A stretch of DNA of 64,000 nucleotides from Muriicola jejuensis (GTDB taxonomy: Bacteria; Bacteroidota; Bacteroidia; Flavobacteriales; Flavobacteriaceae). The position numbers and the translations under genes were made by a program. The stretch is taken from NCBI RefSeq assembly GCF_010671595.1, contig NZ_JAABOP010000002.1:552208-616207 (forward strand), in the 5' to 3' direction. The notes below the pieces were generated by a model. The model searched no databases. It was not told the DNA's origin and was given only the letters and a program-made list of their open reading frames with translations. Positions 15,421 to 24,140 of this stretch are shown one piece after another (the stretch's first letter is position 1; each line of letters begins with the position of its first letter).

Positions 15421-18273
15421 ATGCCAAAAAGAGAAGATCTCAAATCGATATTGATCATTGGTTCCGGTCCCATCATCATCGGACAGGCCTGCGAATTTGA
15501 CTACTCCGGATCACAGGCGCTCAGGTCGCTCAGAGAGGACGGGATTGAGACCATCCTCATCAACAGCAACCCGGCCACCATCATGACTGATCCTTCTATG
15601 GCCGATCATATCTATCTTCTCCCCCTGACTACAAAATCCATCATCGAGGTCCTGAAGAAACACCCCAATGTCGATGCCGTGCTGCCGACCATGGGTGGGC
15701 AGACCGCCCTGAACCTCTGCATCGAGGCCGGGGACAAAGGAATATGGGATGATTTCGGCGTGGAGATCATCGGAGTAGACATCGATGCGATCAACATTAC
15801 CGAGGACCGGGAAAAGTTCCGAAAACTCATGGAACAAATAGGGGTGGGAATGGCCCCTCAAGCCACGGCCACTTCCTTCCTCAAGGGAAAAGAGATCGCA
15901 CAGAAATTCGGCTTCCCACTCGTGATCAGGGCCTCTTATACCCTGGGAGGGGCCGGAGCCTCCATAGTGTACAAGCCGGAGAATTTTGACGAATTGCTCA
16001 GCCGGGGCCTGGAAGTATCCCCCATTCACGAGGTCATGATCGACAAGGCGCTGATGGGGTGGAAGGAATACGAACTGGAACTCCTGCGCGACAAGAATGA
16101 CAATGTCGTCATCATCTGTACTATAGAGAACATGGACCCCATGGGGATCCATACCGGGGATTCCATTACCGTGGCCCCAGCGATGACCTTATCTGACCGT
16201 ACCTTCCAGCGCATGCGCGACATGGCCATCAAGATGATGAGAAGCATTGGTGATTTTGCGGGAGGATGCAATGTTCAGTTCGCTGTGAGCCCGGATGAGA
16301 AAGAAGACATCATCGCCATAGAGATCAACCCGAGGGTTTCGAGATCCTCTGCCCTGGCATCCAAGGCTACCGGTTATCCGATCGCAAAGGTGGCCGCAAA
16401 GCTGGCCATTGGGTACTCCCTCGATGAATTGGAGAACCAGATCACCAAGTCGACCTCCGCCCTTTTCGAACCCACCCTGGACTATGTCATCGTAAAGATC
16501 CCGAGATGGAACTTCGACAAGTTTGAGGGATCAGACCGTACGCTGGGTCTGCAGATGAAGTCGGTCGGGGAGGTCATGGGAATCGGACGGTCCTTCCAGG
16601 AAGCACTGCACAAAGCTACCCAGTCCCTTGAGATCAAGAGAAACGGTCTGGGGGCAGACGGAAAGGGGTATACGAACTATGACCAGATCATCAGCAAGCT
16701 TACCATTCCCAGCTGGGATCGCGTCTTTGTCATCTATGACGCCATACAGCTCGGAATCCCGCTGAGCAGGATACACGAAATCACCAAGATCGATATGTGG
16801 TTCCTCAAACAATACGAAGAGCTGCATTTCCTGGAACAGGAGATCTCAAAACACAATATCGAAAGCCTGCCCAAAGACCTCCTGCTGGAGGCCAAACAGA
16901 AAGGGTTTGCCGACCGTCAGATCGCGCATATGCTCGACTGCTATGAGAGTGAGGTTCATAAGAAGAGAAGCCTGCTCGGGATCAACCGGGTTTACAAACT
17001 GGTAGACACCTGCGCGGCAGAGTTCAAGGCCATGACACCCTACTATTACTCCACTTTTGAAGAGGAGGTGGAGACCCCAGAAGGCGAACGCTATGTGACC
17101 AATGACAGTGAAGTGACCGACCGCAAGAAGATCGTGGTGCTGGGATCCGGACCCAACCGGATCGGCCAGGGTATTGAATTCGATTACTGCTGCGTACACG
17201 GGGTGCTGGCCGCTGCAGAATGTGGATATGAAACCATCATGATCAACTGTAACCCGGAAACGGTTTCCACGGATTTCGATACGGCAGACAAGCTGTATTT
17301 CGAGCCTGTCTTCTGGGAGCATATCTATGACATCATCCTGCACGAGAAACCGGAAGGGGTGATCGTACAACTGGGAGGTCAGACCGCCCTTAAACTGGCG
17401 GAAAAACTAGACAAGTACGGTATCAAGATCATGGGGACCAGCTTTAAGTCGCTCGACCTTGCGGAAGACCGCGGCAGCTTTTCCCGCCTGCTGAAAGACA
17501 ACAATATACCTTACCCGCAATTCGGGGTGGCAGAGAGCGCAGACGAGGCCTTGGAGTTGTCTAAAGAACTCAATTTCCCACTTCTGGTGAGGCCTTCATA
17601 CGTCCTCGGAGGGCAGGGAATGAAGATTGTGATCAACAAGGAGGAACTCGAAGAGCACGTCGTGGACCTCCTGCAAAAGATTCCGAATAATAAATTGCTG
17701 CTAGACCATTATCTCGATGGAGCCATAGAAGCAGAGGCAGACGCCATCTGTGATGGAAAGGACGTGTACATCATCGGTATAATGGAACACATAGAACCCT
17801 GCGGGATCCACTCGGGCGACTCCAATGCGACCCTCCCTCCCTTCAACTTGGGAGAGTTCGTCATGCAGCAGATCAAGGACCACACCAAAAAGATCGCCCT
17901 GGCCCTGAATACCGTAGGGCTTATCAACATCCAATTTGCGATCAAGGACGATCTTGTTTATATCATCGAAGCAAACCCAAGGGCTTCGCGGACGGTGCCC
18001 TTTATTTCGAAAGCCTACGGTGAACCCTATGTGAATTACGCCACCAAGATCATGCTGGGGGAAAAGAAACTGAAGGACTTCACATTTAACCCCAAGCTCG
18101 AAGGCTTCGCCATTAAACAACCCGTATTCTCATTCAACAAGTTCCCCAATGTGAACAAAAACCTGGGGCCGGAAATGAAAAGCACGGGCGAAAGCATCCT
18201 CTTTATCGACAGTCTTAAGGACGATGAGTTTTACAATCTCTACACTAGGAGGAAGATGTACCTCAGCAAATAA
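15421..18273 (+). CDS. carB: Carbamoyl-phosphate synthase large subunit, short form
   Basis: This 950-residue enzyme makes carbamoyl phosphate from glutamine-derived ammonia, bicarbonate and two ATP, for arginine and pyrimidines. Two ATP-grasp halves are visible: GSGPIIIGQACEFDYSG near residue 12 and GSGPNRIGQGIEFDY near 575. Each is followed by a SYTLGGAG/SYVLGGQG-type loop. It stops at MYLSK, about 120 residues short of E. coli CarB (1073), so the C-terminal MGS-like allosteric domain is absent, as I recall for other Flavobacteriia. No carA is adjacent. The start is the ATG at 15421 (MPKREDLKS). Confidence 0.95.
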   Translation: MPKREDLKSILIIGSGPIIIGQACEFDYSGSQALRSLREDGIETILINSNPATIMTDPSMADHIYLLPLTTKSIIEVLKKHPNVDAVLPTMGGQTALNLCIEAGDKGIWDDFGVEIIGVDIDAINITEDREKFRKLMEQIGVGMAPQATATSFLKGKEIAQKFGFPLVIRASYTLGGAGASIVYKPENFDELLSRGLEVSPIHEVMIDKALMGWKEYELELLRDKNDNVVIICTIENMDPMGIHTGDSITVAPAMTLSDRTFQRMRDMAIKMMRSIGDFAGGCNVQFAVSPDEKEDIIAIEINPRVSRSSALASKATGYPIAKVAAKLAIGYSLDELENQITKSTSALFEPTLDYVIVKIPRWNFDKFEGSDRTLGLQMKSVGEVMGIGRSFQEALHKATQSLEIKRNGLGADGKGYTNYDQIISKLTIPSWDRVFVIYDAIQLGIPLSRIHEITKIDMWFLKQYEELHFLEQEISKHNIESLPKDLLLEAKQKGFADRQIAHMLDCYESEVHKKRSLLGINRVYKLVDTCAAEFKAMTPYYYSTFEEEVETPEGERYVTNDSEVTDRKKIVVLGSGPNRIGQGIEFDYCCVHGVLAAAECGYETIMINCNPETVSTDFDTADKLYFEPVFWEHIYDIILHEKPEGVIVQLGGQTALKLAEKLDKYGIKIMGTSFKSLDLAEDRGSFSRLLKDNNIPYPQFGVAESADEALELSKELNFPLLVRPSYVLGGQGMKIVINKEELEEHVVDLLQKIPNNKLLLDHYLDGAIEAEADAICDGKDVYIIGIMEHIEPCGIHSGDSNATLPPFNLGEFVMQQIKDHTKKIALALNTVGLINIQFAIKDDLVYIIEANPRASRTVPFISKAYGEPYVNYATKIMLGEKKLKDFTFNPKLEGFAIKQPVFSFNKFPNVNKNLGPEMKSTGESILFIDSLKDDEFYNLYTRRKMYLSK

Positions 18274-18315
18274 GGGACAGGAAGAAGGGACCTTTACCAT
18301 TGCAGTGATGTGATC

Positions 18316-18855
18316 TCAGGACCGGTTGAGTCGGGCTGAGACCTCCACTTGTATCTCCTCTGCTATTTTTTTAAACAGGAGTCTGGGTACCTTGATTTTG
18401 TAATCTTCGGTTCGCACGATAAATGTGGTTTCCATGAGCAGGGCTTCCCCTTCTTTATTCACCTTTACGCTCGCAGTAATCGGCCTGGTGACCCCGTGCA
18501 TGGTGAGGTCACCGCTCAGTTCAAAAGTCCTGGGAGATTCCGTGATCTGATCAAGGTCAAAGGAAGCAATCTTTCCAATGAAATAGGCCTTGGGATATTT
18601 GTCTGATTCGATGTAATTTTCGTTGAAATGTTCCTGCATCAACTTCTTTTTGAAGTCGAATTCCCTGACCAGGAGCAGGGAGGCTATCTCCCCATTGTCC
18701 TGGATCACCGTGTTCACCTTCCTGTTTACCGCATGGATATCCTCCAGGGGCGTGGAGGCGTCGAAGGTGATCACTGCCGCCTCGGTGCGGTAGGTGTCCT
18801 GTCCAGTGATCAGGTTGCAGCAGCAAAATAAAAGGATCAAGAGGGTGGCTCTCAT
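18316..18855 (-). CDS. YceI-family periplasmic protein
   Basis: This 179-residue protein has a signal peptide (residues 1-18) and a YceI lipocalin-like barrel. The motifs are VITFDASTPLEDIHAVN near the N-terminus and ELSGDLTMHGVTRPI, the classic YceI core, near residue 115. YceI proteins bind polyprenoids or amphiphiles in the periplasm. Its ATG overlaps the stop of the cytochrome gene by four bases (ATGA), so the two are co-translated, with a DUF5777 porin-like gene divergent. Confidence 0.88.
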   Translation of the reverse strand: MRATLLILLFCCCNLITGQDTYRTEAAVITFDASTPLEDIHAVNRKVNTVIQDNGEIASLLLVREFDFKKKLMQEHFNENYIESDKYPKAYFIGKIASFDLDQITESPRTFELSGDLTMHGVTRPITASVKVNKEGEALLMETTFIVRTEDYKIKVPRLLFKKIAEEIQVEVSARLNRS

Positions 18856-19223
18856 TCGGGAAATCCTTGATTAGCCCATTCTGCGATCAGGGTCCTGGCA
18901 TTCTGGGCCATCAGGCCATCAGGCGGCATGGGATTAGTGGTACTGTTGATACGGGATATTAATCCCCTGGTTTCGATAGCATTTCTCACCAGTGTCAGGG
19001 AGGTCAGGGACATAGGCGCATTATTCGTTGGGGGGTTGCCGTGGCAAGATACACAATTCGACTGTATAATAGGGCGGATGTCATTTTGGTAGGTCAATGC
19101 CGTGGGGTCTGGATTTTGGTTGTTCGGTTCATCCGCAGGAGTACCCTCGGAATTATCGCTTTTTGAACAGCCCAGTGCGAGCGCCAATGCTCCGGTTATC
19201 ATAATGATTCTTACTTTTTTCAT
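18852..19223 (-). CDS. Small c-type cytochrome lipoprotein
   Basis: This 123-residue protein has lipobox LALGC (Cys 19) and a low-complexity linker (residues 20-42). A single haem c site CVSCH (57-61) follows, with a likely axial Met in NPMPP (about 99). The spacing resembles the short cytochrome domain written as DIRPIIQSNCVSCHG in Bacteroidetes. It is probably an electron carrier on the outer side of a membrane. It is the first gene of an operon with the YceI gene. Confidence 0.82.
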   Translation of the reverse strand: MKKVRIIMITGALALALGCSKSDNSEGTPADEPNNQNPDPTALTYQNDIRPIIQSNCVSCHGNPPTNNAPMSLTSLTLVRNAIETRGLISRINSTTNPMPPDGLMAQNARTLIAEWANQGFPE

Positions 19224-19262
19224 AGCTGTAGTGATTTTGTTGGTTGTTGATATCCAAGTGTT

Positions 19263-19270
19263 TAAAGATA
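19263..19270 (-). promoter_or_regulatory. Candidate -7 box of the cytochrome operon
   Basis: Read on the minus strand, TATCTTTA fits TAnnTTTG at 7 of 8 positions, 40 bases before the ATG at 19223. A palindrome (19271-19290) abuts it upstream. Confidence 0.35.
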
Positions 19271-19290
19271 GGATGGGAAAAATTCCATCC
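19271..19290. repeat. Inverted repeat in the cytochrome/DUF5777 intergenic region
   Basis: GGATGGGAAAAATTCCATCC has perfect 6-bp arms (GGATGG/CCATCC) around an A/T core. It sits where the spacer of the minus-strand promoter would be. A second palindrome, ATCCGATGCCGGAT, lies at 19317-19330. It could be a regulator site or an mRNA-independent structure; no T-tract follows. Confidence 0.45.
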
Positions 19291-19430
19291 GGTTGCGTCT
19301 GTACACCGGTGGGTAGATCCGATGCCGGATAAGCGCGGGCAGCCACAGAGGCCTAATTGTGAAATAATTTGTAAGTTTAGAAGAAAAGGACGGGACTTTA
19401 TCAAAGTCTCTTTATCTAAATCTAACCGCT

Positions 19431-20288
19431 ATGAAAAGATTATGTGTTACCCTGTGGGTAATCCTGTTACCCTTATTCATGACTGCCCAGAACGACCTTT
19501 TGTCTTCCATTGACAAAACGGACTCCACTACTATTGCAGAAGCAGCCTTTAAAGGCCTGAAGATCGTGAATTTCGAGTCGACCAAAATGGTGAACCGGAA
19601 TGAGTTCTACTTTATCGTCTTCCACAGGTTTGGAAGTATAAAGACCGGCCTGGACGGATTTTTTGGCCTGGACTTCGCCAACACCCGCCTGCATTTTATC
19701 TACGGATTCACCGATGGCTTCAACCTGTCCGTCTCCCGAAACTCCTTTAACAAGACCTATGACGTCTCCGGCAAATACCGTTTTGTGCAACAAAGTGAAG
19801 ACTTTCCGGTAACGATTGCAGGATATAGCCAGGTTGCATTCAATACACTCCTGGACGAACCTGTACTGCAACGGGAGGTAGAGCTTGGCGACAGGACCTC
19901 TTTTACACAGCAACTCCTGATCAGCCGGAAGGTGAGTGAAAGAGTATCCCTTCAGCTTATGCCTACCTATTTTTACGAGGGGTATGTGGATTATGCTCCC
20001 CAGGACAACTCCCAGTTTGCTCTGGGCTTTGGCGGACGGGTAAAACTCTCCAAACGCTTCAGCCTGAATATGGATTACGGCTGGCATCTCAACCGGGCAG
20101 ATGGGTCCCCCTTTGTGAACCCGCTTTCCATTGGGGTCGACATAGAGACGGGCGGACATGTGTTCCAGCTGCATTTTACCAATGCCCAGCCTACATTTGA
20201 GAGTGGCTTCCTAGGCAATGCTATAGGCGATTGGGGAGATGGGAATATCTATTTCGGCTTCAACCTGAGTCGAGTATTCAATTTCTGA
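19431..20288 (+). CDS. DUF5777 outer-membrane beta-barrel protein
   Basis: This 285-residue protein has a signal peptide ending TAQ (residue 20). Alternating hydrophobic/aromatic strands typical of a small outer-membrane barrel follow: FYFIVFHRFGSI, RLHFIYGFTDGFNLSVSR, NIYFGFNLSRVFNF. A terminal Phe is the usual BAM recognition signal. It matches DUF5777. It is transcribed divergently from the cytochrome/YceI operon, a partnership seen in other Bacteroidetes. Its substrate is unknown. Confidence 0.8.
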   Translation: MKRLCVTLWVILLPLFMTAQNDLLSSIDKTDSTTIAEAAFKGLKIVNFESTKMVNRNEFYFIVFHRFGSIKTGLDGFFGLDFANTRLHFIYGFTDGFNLSVSRNSFNKTYDVSGKYRFVQQSEDFPVTIAGYSQVAFNTLLDEPVLQREVELGDRTSFTQQLLISRKVSERVSLQLMPTYFYEGYVDYAPQDNSQFALGFGGRVKLSKRFSLNMDYGWHLNRADGSPFVNPLSIGVDIETGGHVFQLHFTNAQPTFESGFLGNAIGDWGDGNIYFGFNLSRVFNF

Positions 20289-20298
20289 TTTAAGTGGA

Positions 20299-21711
20299 TC
20301 ACTCCTCCCATTCCGTGTGGAAAATACCTTCCTTGTCTGTGCGCTCGTAGGTATGTGAACCGAAGTAATCCCGTTGGGCCTGTATCAGGTTCAGGGGGAG
20401 CCTGCCTGAGGTATAAGCATCAAAATAGGTGAGGGAGTTCGAAAGGCCCGGTAAGGGTATACCGTGGGTCGCCCCAAAGGCCACCAGGGTCCTTGCGGAA
20501 GGCAGGGTGCCCTTTATTTTTTTAGCAAAGTCGGCATCCAGGAGCAGGTTCGGGAGATCGGGATCCTTCTGGTAGGCCACGGTGATATCCGCCAGGAGTC
20601 CGGCCCGGATAATACATCCCGCCCTCCAGATCTTGGCGATGGTACCCAGGTCCAGGTCATAACCGTATTCTGCGGACGCCTCGGCCAGTTGGTGCAATCC
20701 CTGGGCATAGGTAATGATAAAGGAGAAGTAAAGGGCTTCTTCAGCCACTTTTTCCAGGTCCTTTTTCCCGACGACTTCGGGCTGGGGTCTGCCGTACAGT
20801 TTTTCGGCTTTTGTCCGATCCGCTTTAAGGGCCGAAATTTCACGCATACTTACGGCTATATCTATACTCGGGACGGGTATACCCAGGTCCATGGCGTTCT
20901 GGGAGGTCCATTTCCCTGTGCCTTTTTGCTTGGCCTTATCCAGGATCTTGTCGACCAGTTGCCCGGAGCCCTGATCGTCCTCCCTGGTGAGGATGTCTGC
21001 CGTGATCTCAACCAGGAAGGATTGTAGCCTTCCTTTGTTCCATCGATCGAATATCCGGTGCATCTCCTCATTGTTCATCATTCCTGCCTTGCTGAGCAGG
21101 TCATAGATCTCCGAGGTGAGTTGCATCAGCCCGTATTCTATCCCGTTATGCACCATTTTGACGTAATTCCCGGCTGATTTGGGTCCGAGGTAGGCCACAC
21201 AAGGTTCCCCTTCGTATTTGGCGGCTACAGCCTCGAAGATGGGCTTTACCTCTTTGTAAGCATCGCGGGACCCGCCAGGCATGATGCTGGGGCCTTTTCG
21301 CGCGCCTTTTGCACCCCCGGAAACCCCTGCACCGAAGAAATGAATGCCTTTATTGCGGAGGTAGGATTCCCTGCGATCCGTGTCTGTAAAAAGCGAATTG
21401 CCCCCGTCTATGATCAGGTCGCCTTCGTCAATATGAGGCAGAAGGTCTTCGATCACGCGGTCCACGATCTTTCCGGCAGGGACCAGCAGCATGATCTTCC
21501 TGGGTTTCTGGAGAGAGGAGAGGAAGGTATCCAGGTCCTCGCTGGCGTTCACGCGCTCGAGATCTCCGCCTTCTTCCTTCAGGGCGCTTACTTTATCGGG
21601 ATCGAGATCATAGCCGTATGCCTTAAATCCTTTGTCGGCAACATTGAGGATGAAATTTCTTCCCATGACCCCCAGGCCAATCAAACCAAAATCGTACTTG
21701 TGTTCTGCCAT
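20299..21711 (-). CDS. gnd: 6-phosphogluconate dehydrogenase (NADP, decarboxylating)
   Basis: This 470-residue enzyme converts 6-phosphogluconate to ribulose 5-phosphate, CO2 and NADPH. It shows the Rossmann motif GLIGLGVMGRN (about 9-19), VSGGAKGARKGPSIMPGG (substrate loop, about 128), KMVHNGIEYG (catalytic Lys about 183) and C-terminal FGSHTYERTDKEG. Length is typical. I chose the ATG at 21711 (MAEHKYDFG); a -7 box lies about 90 bases upstream. It is divergent from zwf-pgl, giving the complete oxidative branch. Confidence 0.96.
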   Translation of the reverse strand: MAEHKYDFGLIGLGVMGRNFILNVADKGFKAYGYDLDPDKVSALKEEGGDLERVNASEDLDTFLSSLQKPRKIMLLVPAGKIVDRVIEDLLPHIDEGDLIIDGGNSLFTDTDRRESYLRNKGIHFFGAGVSGGAKGARKGPSIMPGGSRDAYKEVKPIFEAVAAKYEGEPCVAYLGPKSAGNYVKMVHNGIEYGLMQLTSEIYDLLSKAGMMNNEEMHRIFDRWNKGRLQSFLVEITADILTREDDQGSGQLVDKILDKAKQKGTGKWTSQNAMDLGIPVPSIDIAVSMREISALKADRTKAEKLYGRPQPEVVGKKDLEKVAEEALYFSFIITYAQGLHQLAEASAEYGYDLDLGTIAKIWRAGCIIRAGLLADITVAYQKDPDLPNLLLDADFAKKIKGTLPSARTLVAFGATHGIPLPGLSNSLTYFDAYTSGRLPLNLIQAQRDYFGSHTYERTDKEGIFHTEWEE

Positions 21712-21801
21712 AGTGCTTGTTTTTCGCTTCGGATCGTGTCTTACATGGTCCGGATAGCCCCGTGATTCCCAATGAATATGGGAGGCGGGGTCCCTTTCGA
21801 T

Positions 21802-21809
21802 CAAAAGTA
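21802..21809 (-). promoter_or_regulatory. -7 box of gnd
   Basis: Read on the minus strand, TACTTTTG fits TAnnTTTG exactly, giving a leader of about 85 bases. Its -33 position falls on the palindrome at 21829-21838. Confidence 0.5.
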
Positions 21810-21828
21810 ATTGAAATTATTAACTTTT

Positions 21829-21838
21829 AGTACGTACT
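21829..21838. repeat. Palindrome between gnd and zwf
   Basis: AGTACGTACT is a perfect 10-bp palindrome. It overlaps the candidate zwf -7 box (TACTTTGG, 21835-21842, 7 of 8 matches, with ATTG 21 bases upstream) and the gnd -33 position. It could be a shared operator. Confidence 0.35.
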
Positions 21839-21887
21839 TTGGACCCTTCTTGGGGAAGAGATCCCCATTGACTTATACAACCAGGAA

Positions 21888-23420
21888 ATGGAAAGAACCG
21901 AAAGCCAAATGCTGATCATCTTCGGGGCCTCCGGCGACCTCACGGCCAGGAAACTGATCCCCGCCCTGTTCCATCTGCATTGCGGGAAATACCTCCCCAA
22001 GAATTTCCTGGTACTGGGGGTAAGCCGTTCCGAATTTTCGGATGAGGAGTTCAGGGAAAAGGTGGTCTACAAGAGCAGCTACCTGGAAGGGGATATCAAG
22101 GAAAAGGGATCAAAAATTGCGGAGGAGTTTGCGGATAAACTTTTTTACCACGATCTGGGGGCCAGTTACGAAGCTTCCTACGTGGCTCTTTCGAAGCGGA
22201 TAGCCACCCTGAATGAGAAGTATCAAACACGGGACAACTTCATATTCTACCTGTCTACTCCGCCCAACATTTACGAGGTGATCGCCAAAAACCTCTCGGA
22301 ACAGGGGCTTACGCATCAGGAAAACGGATGGAAAAGGTTGATCGTCGAAAAGCCCTTTGGGTACGACCTGGCTTCCGCCAAAGACCTGAATCACGGCTTG
22401 CACAGGTTCTTCAACGAAGACCAGATCTTCAGGATAGACCACTACCTGGGAAAGGAAACGGTGCAGAACCTTCTGGTCACCCGTTTTGCGAACAGTATTT
22501 TTGAACCCCTGTGGAACAGGAACTATATACAGCACATAGAGATCACCAATGCCGAGAGCGTGGGGGTCGAGAAAAGAGGCGGATATTACGATGGGGCAGG
22601 GGCCCTGAGAGACATGTTCCAGAACCACCTGCTGCAGATCGTTTCCCTGATCGTGATGGAGCCTCCCATAAGTGCAGAGGCCGAATCGATCAGGAATGAA
22701 AAAGTAAAGGCCCTTAAATCGCTCCGCATCCTGAGGGATGAAGAGAGCCTGAAGGAAAACATCATTCGCGGGCAGTATCTCTCCGCAGAGATCGATGGTA
22801 AAAAGGTCAAGGGATACCGGGAAGAAGACGGTGTAGATCCCGATTCGACCACAGAGACGTTCGTCGCCATCAAGTTTTTTGTGGACAACTGGCGCTGGAA
22901 AGACGTGCCTTTTTATGTAAGAACTGCAAAGCGAATGCCTACCAAGGTCACTGAAGTGGTCATCCATTTTAAACCTCCCCACCACAAGATCTTTACCGAA
23001 TCCGGCATGTTCAACAAGGACAATAAACTCATCATCAGGATACAACCGGATGAGGGTATTCTGATAAAGTTCGGCGTGAAGGTGCCGGGACAGGGATTTA
23101 AGGTGGAACGGGCGAACCTCGACTTCTACTATGACAGCCTGGCAGAAAACAACCTCATGGCCGCCTATGAGAGGCTCCTCCTGGACGCCATGCAGGGCGA
23201 TGCCACACTCTACGCCCGGGCCGATGAGGTGGAAGCCGCCTGGGAGTTCGTCGATCCTATTCTGGAGTTCTGGAACACCAGCAAAGATTCCATGATCTAC
23301 GGCTATTCCGCAGGGGTCTGGGGCCCTCAGAATGCAGATGACCTCATAGAAGGCGAGAATACCTGGCGCAACCCCGGTTCTAACCTCGCGGATGACCCCG
23401 GGTTCTGTGTTATAAATTAA
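21888..23420 (+). CDS. zwf: Glucose-6-phosphate 1-dehydrogenase
   Basis: This 510-residue enzyme oxidises glucose 6-phosphate to 6-phosphogluconolactone, making NADPH. The dinucleotide motif GASGDLTARKL is near residues 13-23. The active-site signature RIDHYLGKETVQN (about 184-196) contains the catalytic His/Lys region. Length is normal. It is the first gene of an operon with pgl, whose start follows five bases after the stop. Confidence 0.96.
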   Translation: MERTESQMLIIFGASGDLTARKLIPALFHLHCGKYLPKNFLVLGVSRSEFSDEEFREKVVYKSSYLEGDIKEKGSKIAEEFADKLFYHDLGASYEASYVALSKRIATLNEKYQTRDNFIFYLSTPPNIYEVIAKNLSEQGLTHQENGWKRLIVEKPFGYDLASAKDLNHGLHRFFNEDQIFRIDHYLGKETVQNLLVTRFANSIFEPLWNRNYIQHIEITNAESVGVEKRGGYYDGAGALRDMFQNHLLQIVSLIVMEPPISAEAESIRNEKVKALKSLRILRDEESLKENIIRGQYLSAEIDGKKVKGYREEDGVDPDSTTETFVAIKFFVDNWRWKDVPFYVRTAKRMPTKVTEVVIHFKPPHHKIFTESGMFNKDNKLIIRIQPDEGILIKFGVKVPGQGFKVERANLDFYYDSLAENNLMAAYERLLLDAMQGDATLYARADEVEAAWEFVDPILEFWNTSKDSMIYGYSAGVWGPQNADDLIEGENTWRNPGSNLADDPGFCVIN

Positions 23421-23425
23421 GGAGG

Positions 23426-24136
23426 ATGGAATTGAACATTTACGACACCAAGATTTCAGTAGCAAGGCATTTCGCCGATTATCTTGTAAATAAGATGAAA
23501 GGAGCGGGGCCTTATCATATTGCCCTTTCAGGTGGGAGTACCCCCAGGATCCTCTTTGAGGAACTTTCTCATACTGAGAAATACGACATCGAATGGAAAA
23601 AGGTAAACCTTTACTGGGGGGATGAGCGCTGCGTACCCCCTTCCGATCAGGAAAGCAATTTCGGGATGACGGAAGATTATCTGCTCCGGAACATCCAAAT
23701 ACCCAGGGGAAATATTCACAGGATCAAGGGGGAGAACGACCCCGAGCAGGAAGCCAAAAGGTATGGAAACCTTCTGGACAGGGAACTTCCTGAGGCAGAC
23801 GGAGTTCCCGTGTTCGACCTGGTGATCCTCGGGATGGGGGAGGACGGGCATACTGCCTCTATCTTTCCTCATGAGATCGGTCTCTGGGATTCTGACCGGA
23901 ACTGCGAGGTGGCCATCCATCCGGAAAGCGGACAAAAAAGGGTCACTATCACCGGGAGGGTGATCAACCAAAGCAGGGAGGTGGCATTCCTGGTAACCGG
24001 TGCCGGCAAGGCCGACAAGGTAGCCAGTATCCTCGAGAAGCAGAAAGGCTACCGCCAGTATCCTGCAGCCCTGGTAGATCCAGTGGATGGGAAGCTAAGC
24101 TGGTATTTGGATAAAGAAGCTGCTTCCGCCCTCTAA
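23426..24136 (+). CDS. pgl: 6-phosphogluconolactonase (DevB/SOL type)
   Basis: This 236-residue enzyme hydrolyses 6-phosphogluconolactone. It has family motifs ALSGGSTP (about 33-40), YWGDERCVPP (about 67) and LGMGEDGHTASIFP (about 136). It sits in an operon directly behind zwf. A strong AGGAGG Shine-Dalgarno touches the ATG with no spacer. The in-frame TTG at 23432 would have ideal spacing of six bases, so the protein may begin MNIYDTKIS. Confidence 0.93.
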   Translation: MELNIYDTKISVARHFADYLVNKMKGAGPYHIALSGGSTPRILFEELSHTEKYDIEWKKVNLYWGDERCVPPSDQESNFGMTEDYLLRNIQIPRGNIHRIKGENDPEQEAKRYGNLLDRELPEADGVPVFDLVILGMGEDGHTASIFPHEIGLWDSDRNCEVAIHPESGQKRVTITGRVINQSREVAFLVTGAGKADKVASILEKQKGYRQYPAALVDPVDGKLSWYLDKEAASAL

Positions 24137-24140
24137 ACCC

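Noticed and set aside
22110..23465. 451-codon open frame on the minus strand opposite zwf
   Set aside because: Zwf is unmistakable. Long antisense frames are expected at this base composition.
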